64,000 nt of DNA from Brachionus manjavacas (lineage: Eukaryota > Rotifera > Eurotatoria > Ploima > Brachionidae). Of this stretch, positions 41,214 through 54,828 are shown piece by piece. Numbering within the stretch: position 1 is the stretch's first letter; the number at the start of each line of letters is the position of its first letter. The stretch is from the NCBI GenBank assembly GCA_019054805.1, contig JAHQIY010000019.1, positions 1,270,001-1,334,000 on the forward strand, in the 5' to 3' direction. The position numbers were made by a program, and so were the translations under genes. The notes under the pieces are model-generated. The model was given only the letters and a program-made list of their open reading frames with translations. It was not told the origin of the DNA and did not search any database.

Positions 41214-44200
41214 ATGTGCATAACTTTTCGAATCTTTGACCTTTTTTTGATCTGTAAAGGCCAAAGGCAAGAAAATTTCAAGATCTATCTAGTGGTATCT
41301 TCGGTTTTCCATAATTCGAAAAATTCATTGCAAAAAACCTATCTGAAAAACGTCAAAAAATGGGTTTTTTGCTCATTTTCGAAGGCGCCTAAAATCTTGT
41401 CCTTTTAACTTTTTTGAGTCCTGTAAATTGTATCATGTAGAACTTTTTGCGCTCTTGAATTTGAGCTATTAATCATTATCGTAGCTAAAAAATTGACCAT
41501 TCTGCAGTGACTTGAAAACTAAGTGACTGGTAATCACTTGCAAGTTTCCCATGTGCAAAACTTTTCGAATCTTTGACCTTTTTTTGATCTGTAATAGCCA
41601 AAGTCAAGAAAATTTCACGATCTATCTAGTGGTATCTTCGGTTTTCCATAATTCGAAAAATTCATTGCAAAAAACCTACCTGAAAAACGTCAAAAAATGG
41701 GTTTTTTGCTCATTTTCGAAGGCGCCTAAAATCTTGTCCTTTTAACTTTTTTGACTCCTGTAAATTGTGTCATGTAGAACTTTTTGCGCCCTTGTATTTG
41801 AGCTATTAATCATTATCGTAGCTAAAAAATTGACCATTCTGCAGTGACTTGAAAACTAAGTGACTGGGAATCACTTGCAAGTTTCCCATGTGCATAACTT
41901 TTCGAATCTTTGACCTTTTTTTGATCTGTAAAAACCAAAGTCAAGAAAATTTCATAATCTATCTAGTGGTATCTTCGGTTTTCCATAATTCGAAAAATTA
42001 ATTGCAAAAAACCTATCTGAAAAACGTCAAAAAATGGGTTTTTTGCTCATTTTCGAAGTCGCCTAAAATCTTGTCCTTTTAACTTTTTTGAGTCCTGTAA
42101 ATTGTATCATGTAGAACTTTTTGCGCTCTTGAATTTGAGCTATTAATCATTATCGTAGCTAAAAAATTGACCATTCTGCAGTGACTTGAAAACTAAGTGA
42201 CTGGTAATCACTTGCAAGTTTCCCATGTGCATAACTTTTCGAATCTTTGACCTTTTTTTGATCTGTAAAAGCCAAAGTCAAGAAAATTTCATTATCTATC
42301 TAGTGGTATCTTCGGTTTTCCATAATTCGAAAAATTAATTGCAAAAAACCTATCTGAAAAACGTCAAAAAATGGGTTTTTTGCTCATTTTCGAAGGCGCC
42401 TAAAATCTTGTCCTTTTAACTTTTTTGAGTCCTGTAAATTGTATCATGTAGAACTTTTTGCGCTTTTGAATTTGAGCTATTAATCATTATCGTAGCTAAA
42501 AAATTGACCATTCTGCAGTGACTTGAAAACTAAGTGACTGGTAATCACTTGCAAGTTTCCCATGTGCATAACTTTTCGAATCTTTGACCTTTTTTAGATC
42601 TGTAAAAGCCAAAGTCAAGAAAATTTCAAGATCTATCTAGTGGTATCTTCGGTTTTCCATAATTCGAAAAATTCATTGCAAAAAACCTATCAGAAAAACG
42701 TCAAAAAATGGGTTTTTTGCTCATTTTCGAAGGCGCCTAAAATCTTGTCCTTTTAACTTTTTTGAGTCCTGTAAATTGTATCATGTAGAACTTTTTGCGC
42801 TCTTGAATTTGAGCTATTAATCATTATCGTAGCTAAAAAATTGACCATTCTGCAGTGACTTGAAAACTAAGTGACTGGTAATCACTTGCAAGTTTCCCAT
42901 GTGCAAAACTTTTCGAATCTTTGACCTTTTTTTGATCTGTAATAGCCAAAGTCAAGAAAATTTCACGATCTATCTAGTGGTATCTTCGGTTTTCCATAAT
43001 TCGAAAAATTCATTGCAAAACCTACCTGAAAAACGTCAAAAAATGGGTTTTTTGCTCATTTTCGAAGGCGCCTAAAATCTTGTCCTTTTAACTTTTTTGA
43101 GTCCTGTAAATTGTATCATGTAGAACTTTTTGCGCTCTTGTATTTGAGCTATTAATCATTATCGTAGCTAAAAAATTGACCATTCTGCAGTGACTTGAAA
43201 ACTAAGTGACTGGTAATCACTTGCAAGTTTCCCATGTGCATAACTTTTCGAATCTTTGACCTTTTTTTGATCTGTAAAAGCCAAAGTCAAGAAAATTTCA
43301 TTATCTATCTAGTGGTATCTTCGGTTTTCCATAATTCGAAAAATTAATTGCAAAAAACCTATCTGAAAAACGTCAAAAAATGGGTTTTTTGCTCATTTTC
43401 GAAGTCGCCTAAAATCTTGTCCTTTTAACTTTTTTGAGTCCTGTAAATTGTATCATGTAGAACTTTTTGCGCTTTTGAATTTGAGCTATTAATCATTATC
43501 GTAGCTAAAAAATTGACCATTCTGCAGTGACTTGAAAACTAAGTGACTGGTAATCACTTGCAAGTTTCCCATGTGCATAACTTTTCGAATCTTTGACCTT
43601 TTTTTGATCTGTAAAGGCCAAAGGCAAGAAAATTTCAAGATCTATCTAGTGGTATCTTCGGTTTTCCATAATTCGAAAAATTCATTGCAAAAAACCTACC
43701 TGAAAAACGTCAAAAAATGGGTTTTTTGCTCTTTTTCGAAGTCGCCTAAAATCTTGTCCTTTTAACTTTTTTGAGTCCTGTAAATTGTATCATGTAGAAC
43801 TTTTTGCGCTTTTGAATTTGAGCTATTAATCATTATCGTAGCTAAAAAATTGACCATTCTGCAGTGACTTGAAAACTAAGTGACTGGTAATCACTTGCAA
43901 GTTTCCCATGTGCATAACTTTTCGAATCTTTGACCTTTTTTTGATCTGTAAAGGCCAAAGTCAAGAAAATTTCAAGATCTATCTAGTGGTATCTTCGGTT
44001 TTCCATAATTCGAAAAATTCATTGCAAAAAACCTATCAGAAAAACGTCAAAAAATGGGTTTTTTGCTCATTTTCGAAGGCGCCTAAAATCTTGTCCTTTT
44101 AACTTTTTTGAGTCCTGTAAATTGTATCATGTAGAACTTTTTGCGCTCTTGAATTTGAGCTATTAATCATTATCGTAGCTAAAAAATTGACCATTCTGCA

Positions 44201-45930
44201 GTGACTTGAAAACTAAGTGACTGGTAATCACTTGCAAGTTTCCCATGTGCAAAACTTTTCGAATCTTTGACCTTTTTTTGATCTGTAATAGCCAAAGTCA
44301 AGAAAATTTCACGATCTATCTAGTGGTATCTTCGGTTTTCCATAATTCGAAAAATTCATTGCAAAAAACCTATCAGAAAAACGTCAAAAAATGGGTTTTT
44401 TGCTCATTTTCGAAGGCGCCTAAAATCTTGTCCTTTTAACTTTTTTGAGTCCTGTAAATTGTATCATGTAGAACTTTTTGCGCTCTTGAATTTGAGCTAT
44501 TAATCATTATCGTAGCTAAAAAATTGACCATTCTGCAGTGACTTGAAAACAAAGTGACTGGTAATCACTTGCAAGTTTCCCATGTGCAAAACTTTTCGAA
44601 TCTTTGACCTTTTTTTGATCTGTAAAAGCCAAAGTCAAGAAAATTTCAAGATCTATCTAGTGGTATCTTCGGTTTTCCATAATTCGAAAAATTTATTGCA
44701 AAAAACCTATCTGAAAAACGTCAAAAAATGGGTTTTTTGCTCATTTTCGAAGGCGCCTAAAATCTTGTCCTTTTAACTTTTTTGAGTCCTGTAAATTGTA
44801 TCATGTAGAACTTTTTGCGCTCTTGAATTTGAGCTATTAATCATTATCGTAGCTAAAAAATTGACCATTCTGCAGTGACTTGAAAACTAAGTGACTGGTA
44901 ATCACTTGCAAGTTTCCCATGTGCATAACTTTTCGAATCTTTGACCTTTTTTTGATCTGTAAAAGCCAAAGTCAAGAAAATTTCAAGATCTATCTAGTGG
45001 TATCTTCGGTTTTCCATAATTCGAAAAATTCATTGCAAAAAACCTACCTGAAAAACGTCAAAAAATGGGTTTTTTGCTCATTTTCGAAGGCGCCTAAAAT
45101 CTTGTCCTTTTAACTTTTTTGAGTCCTGTAAATTGTATCATGTAGAACTTTTTGCGCTTTTGAATTTGAGCTATTAATCATTATCGTAGCTAAAAAATTG
45201 ACCATTCTGCAGTGACTTGAAAACTAAGTGACTGGTAATCACTTGCAAGTTTCCCATGTGCATAACTTTTCGAATCTTTGACCTTTTTTTGATCTGTAAA
45301 GGCCAAAGTCAAGAAAATTTCAAGATCTATCTAGTGGTATCTTCGGTTTTCCATAATTCGAAAAATTCATTGCAAAAAACCTATCAGAAAAACGTCAAAA
45401 AATGGGTTTTTTGCTCATTTTCGAAGGCGCCTAAAATCTTGTCCTTTTAACTTTTTTGAGTCCTGTAAATTGTATCATGTAGAACTTTTTGCGCTCTTGA
45501 ATTTGAGCTATTAATCATTATCGTAGCTAAAAAATTGACCATTCTGCAGTGACTTGAAAACTAAGTGACTGGTAATCACTTGCAAGTTTCCCATGTGCAA
45601 AACTTTTCGAATCTTTGACCTTTTTTTGATCTGTAATAGCCAAAGTCAAGAAAATTTCACGATCTATCTAGTGGTATCTTCGGTTTTCCATAATTCGAAA
45701 AATTCATTGCAAAAAACCTACCTGAAAAACGTCAAAAAATGGGTTTTTTGCTCATTTTCGAAGGCGCCTAAAATCTTGTCCTTTTAACTTTTTTGAGTCC
45801 TGTAAATTGTATCATGTAGAACTTTTGCACTCTTGAATTTGAGCTATTAATCATTATCGTAGCTAAAAAATTGACCATTCTGCAGTGACTTGAAAACAAA
45901 GTGACTGGTAATCACTTGCAAGTTTCCCAT
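41214..45930. repeat. Four-unit higher-order repeat (about 1347 bp) within subfamily B
   Basis: A private pair of changes, GTAATAGCC with TTTCACGATC, recurs at about 41592, 42940, 44287 and 45633, spacings close to 1347 bp or four units. Neighbouring units follow the same period: the GTAAAGGCC unit starting 43908 recurs at 45256, and both carry the CTATCAGAAAAACG change. A related copy occurs at 40580, three units upstream, and another at 52367, twenty units downstream. Confidence 0.7.
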
Positions 45931-48900
45931 GTGCAAAACTTTTCGAATCTTTGACCTTTTTTGATCTGTAAAAGCCAAAGTCAAGAAAATTTCAAGATCT
46001 ATCTAGTGGTATCTTCGGTTTTCCATAATTCGAAAAATTCATTGCAAAAAACCTATCTGAAATACGTCAAAAAATGTGTTTTTTGCTCATTTTCGAAGGC
46101 GCCTAAAATCTTGTCCTTTTAACTTTTTTGAGTCCTGTAAATTGTATCATGTAGAACTTTTTGCGCTCTTGAATTTGAGCTATTAATCATTATCGTAGCT
46201 AAAAAATTGACCATTCTGCAGTGACTTGAAAACTAAGTGACTGGTAATCACTTGCAAGTTTCCCATGTGCATAACTTTTCGAATCTTTGACCTTTTTTGG
46301 ATCTGTAAAAGCCAAAGTCAAGAAAATTTCAAGATCTATCTAGTGGTATCTTCGGTTTTCCATAATTCGAAAAATTCATTGCAAAAACCTATCTGAAATA
46401 CGTCAAAAAATGTGTTTTTTGCTCATTTTCGAAGGCGCCTAAAATCTTGTCCTTTTAACTTTTTTGAGTCCTGTAAATTGTATCATGTAGAACTTTTTGC
46501 GCTCTTGAATTTGAGCTATTAATCATTATCGTAGCTAAAAAATTGACCATTCTGCAGTGACTTGAAAACTAAGTGACTGGTAATCACTTGCAAGTTTCCC
46601 ATGTGCATAACTTTTCGAATCTTTGACCTTTTTTTGATCTGTAAAAGCCAAAGTCAAGAAAATTTCAAGATCTATCTAGTGGTATCTTCGGTTTTCCATA
46701 ATTCGAAAAATTCATTGCAAAAAACCTATCTGAAATACGTCAAAAAATGTGTTTTTTGCTCATTTTCGAAGGCGCCTAAAATCTTGTCCTTTTAACTTTT
46801 TTGAGTCCTGTAAATTGTATCATGTAGAACTTTTTGCGCTCTTGAATTTGAGCTATTAATCATTATCGTAGCTAAAAAATTGACCATTCTGCAGTGACTT
46901 GAAAACTAAGTGACTGGTAATCACTTGCAAGTTTCCCATGTGCATAACTTTTCGAATCTTTGACCTTTTTTTGATCTGTAAAGCCCAAGTCAAGAAAATT
47001 TCAAGATCTATCTAGTGGTATCTTCGGTTTTCCATAATTCGAAAAATTCATTGCAAAAAACCTTTCTGAAAAACGTCAAAAAATGGGTTTTTTGCTCATT
47101 TTCGAAGGCGCCTAAAATCTTGTCCTTTTAACTTTTTTGAGTCCTGTAAATTGTATCATGTAGAACTTTTTGCGCTCTTGAATTTGAGCTATTAATCATT
47201 ATCGTAGCTAAAAAATTGACCATTCTGCAGTGACTTGAAAACTAAGTGACTGGTAATCACTTGCAAGTTTCCCATGTGCATAACTTTTCGAATCTCTGAC
47301 CTTTTTTTGATCTGTAAAGGCCAAAGTCAAGAAAATTTCAAGATCTATCTAGTGGTATCTTCGGTTTTCCATAATTCGAAAAATTCATTGCAAAAAACCT
47401 TTCTGAAAAACGTCAAAAAATGGGTTTTTTGCTCATTTTCGAAGGCGCCTAAAATCTTGTCCTTTTAACTTTTTTGAGTCCTGTAAATTGTATCATGTAG
47501 AACTTTTTGCGCTCTTGAATTTGAGCTATTAATCATTATCGTAGCTAAAAAATTGACCATTCTGCAGTGACTTGAAAACTAAGTGACTGGTAATCACTTG
47601 CAAGTTTCCCATGTGCATAACTTTTCGAATCTTTGACCTTTTTTTGATCTGTAAAAGCCAAAGTCAAGAAAATTTCAAGATCTATCTAGTGGTATCTTCG
47701 GTTTTATATAATTCGAAAAATTCATTGCAAAAAACCTATCTGAAATACGTCAAAAAATGGGTTTTTTGCTCATTTTCGAAGTCGCCTAAAATCTTGTCCT
47801 TTTAACTTTTTTGAGTCCTGTAAATTGTATCATGTAGAACTTTTTGCGCTCTTGAATTTGAGCTATTAATCATTATCGTAGCTAAAAAATTGACCATTCT
47901 GCAGTGACTTGAAAACTAAGTGACTGGTAATCACTTGCAAGTTTCCCATGTGCATAACTTTTCGAATCTTTGACCTTTTTTTGATCTGTAAAAGCCAAAG
48001 TCAAGAAAATTTCAAGATCTATCTAGTGGTATCTTCGGTTTTCCATAATTCGAAAAATTCATTGCAAAAAACCTATCTGAAATACGTCAAAAAATGGGTT
48101 TTTTGCTCATTTTCGAAGGCGCCTAAAATCTTGTCCTTTTAACTTTTTTGAGTCCTGTAAATTGTATCATGTAGAACTTTTTGCGCTCTTGAATTTGAGC
48201 TATTAATCATTATCGTAGCTAAAAAATTGACCATTCTGCAGTGACTTGAAAACTAAGTGACTGGTAATCACTTGCAAGTTTCCCATGTGCATAACTTTTC
48301 GAATCTTTGACCTTTTTTTGATCTGTAAAAGCCAAAGTCAAGAAAATTTCAAGATCTATCTAGTGGTATCTTCGGTTTTCCATAATTCGAAAAATTCATT
48401 GCAAAAAACCTATCTGAAATACGTCAAAAAATGGGTTTTTTGCTCATTTTCGAAGGCGCCTAAAATCTTGTCCTTTTAACTTTTTTGAGTCCTGTAAATT
48501 GTATCATGTAGAACTTTTTGCGCTCTTGAATTTGAGCTATTAATCATTATCGTAGCTAAAAAATTGACCATTCTGCAGTGACTTGAAAACTAAGTGACTG
48601 GTAATCACTTGCAAGTTTCCCATGTGCATAACTTTTCGAATCTTTGACCTTTTTTTGATCTGTAAAAGCCAAAGTCAAGAAAATTTCAAGATCTATCTAG
48701 TGGTATCTTCGTTTTTCCATAATTCGAAAAATTCATTGCAAAAAACCTACCTGAAAAACGTCAAAAAATGGGTTTTTTGCTCATTTTCGAAGGCGCCTAA
48801 AATCTTGTCCTTTTAACTTTTTTGAGTCCTGTAAATTGTATCATGTAGAACTTTTTGCGCTTTTGAATTTGAGCTATTAATCATTATCGTAGCTAAAAAA

Positions 48901-51900
48901 TTGACCATTCTGCAGTGACTTGAAAACTAAGTGACTGGTAATCACTTGCAAGTTTCCCATGTGCATAACTTTTCGAATCTTTGACCTTTTTTTGATCTGT
49001 AAAAGCCAAAGTCAAGAAAATTTCAAGATCTATCTAGTGGTATCTTCGGTTTTCCATAATTCGAAAAATTCATTGCAAAAAACCTATCTGAAATACGTCA
49101 AAAAATGGGTTTTTTGCTCATTTTCGAAGTCGCCTAAAATCTTGTCCTTTTAACTTTTTTGAGTCCTGTAAATTGTATCATGTAGAACTTTTTGCGCTCT
49201 TGAATTTGAGCTATTAATCATTATCGTAGCTAAAAAATTGACCATTCTGCAGTGACTTGAAAACTAAGTGACTGGTAATCACTTGCAAGTTTCCCATGTG
49301 CATAACTTTTCGAATCTTTGACCTTTTTTTGATCTGTAAAAGCCAAAGTCAAGAAAATTTCAAGATCTATCTAGTGGTATCTTCGGTTTTCCATAATTCG
49401 AAAAATTCATTGCAAAAACCTATCTGAAAAACGTCAAAAAATGGGTTTTTTGCTCATTTTCGAAGTCGCCTAAAATCTTGTCCTTTTAACTTTTTTGAGT
49501 CCTGTAAATTGTATCATGTAGAACTTTTTGCGCTCTTGAATTTGAGCTATTAATCATTATCGTAGCTAAAAAATTGACCATTCTGCAGTGACTTGAAAAC
49601 TAAGTGACTGGTAATCACTTGCAAGTTTCCCATGTGCATAACTTTTCGAATCTTTGACCTTTTTTTGATCTGTAAAAGCCAAAGTCAAGAAAATTTCAAG
49701 ATCTATCTAGTGGTATCTTCGGTTTTCCATAATTCGAAAAATTCATTGCAAAAAACCTATCTGAAATACGTCAAAAAATGGGTTTTTTGCTCATTTTCGA
49801 AGGCGCCTAAAATCTTGTCCTTTTAACTTTTTTGAGTCCTGTAAATTGTATCATGTAGAACTTTTTGCGCTCTTGAATTTGAGCTATTAATCATTATCGT
49901 AGCTAAAAAATTGACCATTCTGCAGTGACTTGAAAACTAAGTGACTGGTAATCACTTGCAAGTTTCCCATGTGCATAACTTTTCGAATCTTTGACCTTTT
50001 TTGGATCTGTAAAAGCCAAAGTCAAGAAAATTTCAAGATCTATCTAGTGGTATCTTCGGTTTTCCATAATTCGAAAAATTCATTGCAAAAAACCTATCTG
50101 AAAAACGTCAAAAAATGGGTTTTTTGCTCATTTTCGAAGTCGCCTAAAATCTTGTCCTTTTAACTTTTTTGAGTCCTGTAAATTGTATCATGTAGAACTT
50201 TTTGCGCTCTTGAATTTGAGCTATTAATCATTATCGTAGCTAAAAAATTGACCATTCTGCAGTGACTTGAAAACTAAGTGACTGGTAATCACTTGCAAGT
50301 TTCCCATGTGCATAACTTTTCGAATCTTTGACCTTTTTTTGATCTGTAAAAGCCAAAGTCAAGAAAATTTCAAGATCTATCTAGTGGTATCTTCGGTTTT
50401 CCATAATTCGAAAAATTCATTGCAAAAAACCTATCTGAAAAACGTCAAAAAATGGGTTTTTTGCTCATTTTCGAAGGCGCCTAAAATCTTGTCCTTTTAA
50501 CTTTTTTGAGTCCTGTAAATTGTATCATGTAGAACTTTTTGCGCTCTTGAATTTGAGCTATTAATCATTATCGTAGCTAAAAAATTGACCATTCTGCAGT
50601 GACTTGAAAACTAAGTGACTGGTAATCACTTGCAAGTTTCCCATGTGCATAACTTTTCGAATCTTTGACCTTTTTTTGATCTGTAAAGGCCAAAGGCAAG
50701 AAAATTTTAAGATCTATCTAGTGGTATCTTCGGTTTTCCATAATTCGAAAAATTCATTGCAAAAACCTATCTGAAAAACGTCAAAAAATGGGTTTTTTGC
50801 TCATTTTCGAAGTCGCCTAAAATCTTGTCCTTTTAATTTTTTTGAGTCCTGTAAATTGTATCATGTAGAACTTTTTGCGCTCTTGAATTTGAGCTATTAA
50901 TCATTATCGTAGCTAAAAAATTGACCATTCTGCAGTGACTTGAAAACTAAGTGACTGGTAATCACTTGCAAGTTTCCCATGTGCATAACTTTTCGAATCT
51001 TTGACCTTTTTTTGATCTGTAAAAGCCAAAGTCAAGAAAATTTCAAGATCTATCTAGTGGTATCTTCGGTTTTCCATAATTCGAAAAATTCATTGCAAAA
51101 ACCTATCTGAAATACGTCAAAAAATGGGTTTTTTGCTCATTTTCGAAGGCGCCTAAAATCTTGTCCTTTTAACTTTTTTGAGTCCTGTAAATTGTATCAT
51201 GTAGAACTTTTTGCGTTCTTGAATTTGAGCTATTAATCATTATCGTAACTAAAAAATTGACCATTCTGCAGTGACTTGAAAACTAAGTGACTGGTAATCA
51301 CTTGCAAGTTTCCCATGTGCATAACTTTTCGAATCTTTGACCTTTTTTTGATCTGTAAAAGCCAAAGTCAAGAAAATTTCAAGATCTATCTAGTGGTATC
51401 TTCGGTTTTCCATAATTCGAAAAATTCATTGCAAAAAACCTATCAGAAAAACGTCAAAAAATGGGTTTTTTGCTCATTTTCGAAGGCGCCTAAAATCTTG
51501 TCCTTTTAACTTTTTTGAGTCCTGTAAATTGTATCATGTAGAACTTTTTGCGCTCTTGAATTTGAGCTATTAATCATTATCGTAGCTAAAAAATTGACCA
51601 TTCTGCAGTGACTTGAAAACTAAGTGACTGGTAATCACTTGCAAGTTTCCCATGTGCATAACTTTTCGAATCTTTGACCTTTTTTTGATCTGTAAAGGCC
51701 AAAGGCAAGAAAATTTTAAGATCTATCTAGTGGTATCTTCGGTTTTCCATAATTCGAAAAATTCATTGCAAAAAACCTATCAGAAAAACGTCAAAAAATG
51801 GGTTTTTTGCTCATTTTCGAAGGCGCCTAAAATCTTGTCCTTTTAACTTTTTTGAGTCCTGTAAATTGTATCATGTAGAACTTTTTGCGTTCTTGAATTT

Positions 51901-54828
51901 GAGCTATTAATCATTATCGTAACTAAAAAATTGACCATTCTGCAGTGACTTGAAAACTAAGTGACTGGTAATCACTTGCAAGTTTCCCATGTGCATAACT
52001 TTTCGAATCTTTGACCTTTTTTTGATCTGTAAAAGCAAAAGTCAAGAAAATTTCAAGATCTATCTAGTGGTATCTTCGGTTTTCCATAATTCGAAAAATT
52101 CATTGCAAAAAACCTATCAGAAAAACGTCAAAAAATGGGTTTTTTGCTCATTTTCAAAGGGCCTAAAATCTTGTCCTTTTAACTTTTTTGAGTCCTGTAA
52201 ATTGTATCATGTAGAACTTTTTGCGCTCTTGAATTTGAGCTATTAATCATTATCGTAGCTAAAAAATTGACCATTCTGCAGTGACTTGAAAACTAAGTGA
52301 CTGGTAATCACTTGCAAGTTTCCCATGTGCATAACTTTTCGAATCTTTGACCTTTTTTTGATCTGTAATAGCCAAAGTCAAGAAAATTTCACGATCTATC
52401 TAGTGGTATCTTCGGTTTTCCATAATTCGAAAAATTCATTGCAAAAAACCTATCTGAAATACGTCAAAAAATGGGTTTTTTGCTCATTTTCGAAGGCGCC
52501 TAAAATCTTGTCCTTTTAACTTTTTTGAGTCCTGTAAATTGTATCATGTAGAACTTTTTGCGCTCTTGAATTTGAGCTATTAATCATTATCGTAGCTAAA
52601 AAATTGACCATTCTGCAGTGACTTGAAAACTAAGTGACTGGTAATCACTTGCAAGTTTCCCATGTGCATAACTTTTCGAATCTTTGACCTTTTTTTGATC
52701 TGTAAAAGCCAAAGTCAAGAAAATTTCAAGATCTATCTAGTGGTATCTTCGGTTTTCCATAATTCGAAAAATTTATTGCAAAAAACCTATCTGAAAAACG
52801 TCAAAAAATGGGTTTTTTGCTCATTTTCAAAGGGCCTAAAATCTTGTCCTTTTAACTTTTTTGAGTCCTGTAAATTGTATCATGTAGAACTTTTTGCGCT
52901 CTTGAATTTGAGCTATTAATCATTATCGTAGCTAAAAAATTGACCATTCTGCAGTGACTTGAAAACTAAGTGACTGGTAATCACTTGCAAGTTTCCCATG
53001 TGCATAACTTTTCGAATCTTTGACCTTTTTTTGATCTGTAATAGCCAAAGTCAAGAAAATTTCAAGATCTATCTAGTGGTATCTTCGGTTTTCCATAATT
53101 CGAAAAATTCATTGCAAAAAACCTATCTGAAATACGTCAAAAATGGGTTTTTTGCTCATTTTCGAAGGCGCCTAAAATCTTGTCCTTTTAACTTTTTTGA
53201 GTCCTGTAAATTGTATCATGTAGAACTTTTTGCGCTCTTGAATTTGAGCTATTAATCATTATCGTAGCTAAAAAATTGACCATTCTGCAGTGACTTGAAA
53301 ACTAAGTGACTGGTAATCACTTGCAAGTTTCCCATGTGCATAACTTTTCGAATCTTTGACCTTTTTTTGATCTGTAAAAGCCAAAGTCAAGAAAATTTCA
53401 AGATCTATCTAGTCGTATCTTCGGTTTTCCATAATTCGAAAAATTTATTGCAAAAAACCTATCTGAAAAACGTCAAAAAATGGGTTTTTTGCTCATTTTC
53501 GAAGGCGCCTAAAATCTTGTCCTTTTAACTCTTTTGAGTCCTGTAAATTGTATCATGTAGAACTTTTTGCGCTCTTGAATTTGAGCTATTAATCATTATC
53601 GTAGCTAAAAAATTGACCATTCTGCAGTGACTTGAAAACTAAGTGACTGGTAATCACTTGCAAGTTTCCCATGTGCATAACTTTTCGAATCTTTGACCTT
53701 TTTTTGATCTGTAAAAGCCAAAGTCAAGAAAATTTCAAGATCTATCTAGTGGTATCTTCGGTTTTCCATAATTCGAAAAATTCATTGCAAAAAACCTATC
53801 TGAAAAACGTCAAAAAAGGGGTTTTTTGCTCATTTTCGAAGGCGCCTAAAATCTTGTCCTTTTAACTTTTTTGAGTCCTGTAAATTGTATCATGTAGAAC
53901 TTTTTGCGCTCTTGAATTTGAGCTATTAATCATTATCGTAGCTAAAAAATTGACCATTCTGCAGTGACTTGAAAACTAAGTGACTGGTAATCACTTGCAA
54001 GTTTCCCATGTGCATAACTTTTCGAATCTTTGACCTTTTTTTGATCTGTAAAAGCCAAAGTCAAGAAAATTTCAAGATCTATCTAGTGGTATCTTCGGTT
54101 TTCCATAATTCGAAAAATTTATTGCAAAAAACCTATCTGAAAAACGTCAAAAAATGGGTTTTTTGCTCATTTTCGGAGGCCCCCAAAAATCTTGTCCTTT
54201 TATTTTTTTTGAGTCCTGTAAATTGTATCATGTAGAACTTTTTGCGCTCTTGAATTTGAGCTATTAATCATTATCGTAGCTAAAAAATTGACCATTCTGC
54301 AGTGACTTGAAAACTAAGTGACTGGTAATCACTTGCAAGTTTCCCATGTGCATAACTTTTCGAATCTTTGACCTTTTTTTGATCTGTAAAAGCCAAAGTC
54401 AAGAAAATTTCAAGATCTATCTAGTGGTATCTTCGGTTTTCCATAATTCGAAAAATTCATTGCAAAAAACCTATCTGAAATACGTCAAAAAATGGGTTTT
54501 TTGCTCATTTTCGAAGGCGCCTAAAATCTTGTCCTTTTAACTTTTTTGAGTCCTGTAAATTGTATCATGTAGAACTTTTTGCGCTCTTGTATTTGAGCTA
54601 TTAATCATTATCGTAGCTAAAAAATTGACCATTCTGCAGTGACTTGAAAACTAAGTGACTGGTAATCACTTGCAAGTTTCCCATGTGCATAACTTTTCGA
54701 ATCTTTGACCTTTTTTTGATCTGTAAAAGCCAAAGTCAAGAAAATTTCAAGATCTATCTAGTGGTATCTTCGGTTTTCCATAATTCGAAAAATTCATTGC
54801 AAAAAACCTATCTGAAATACGTCAAAAA

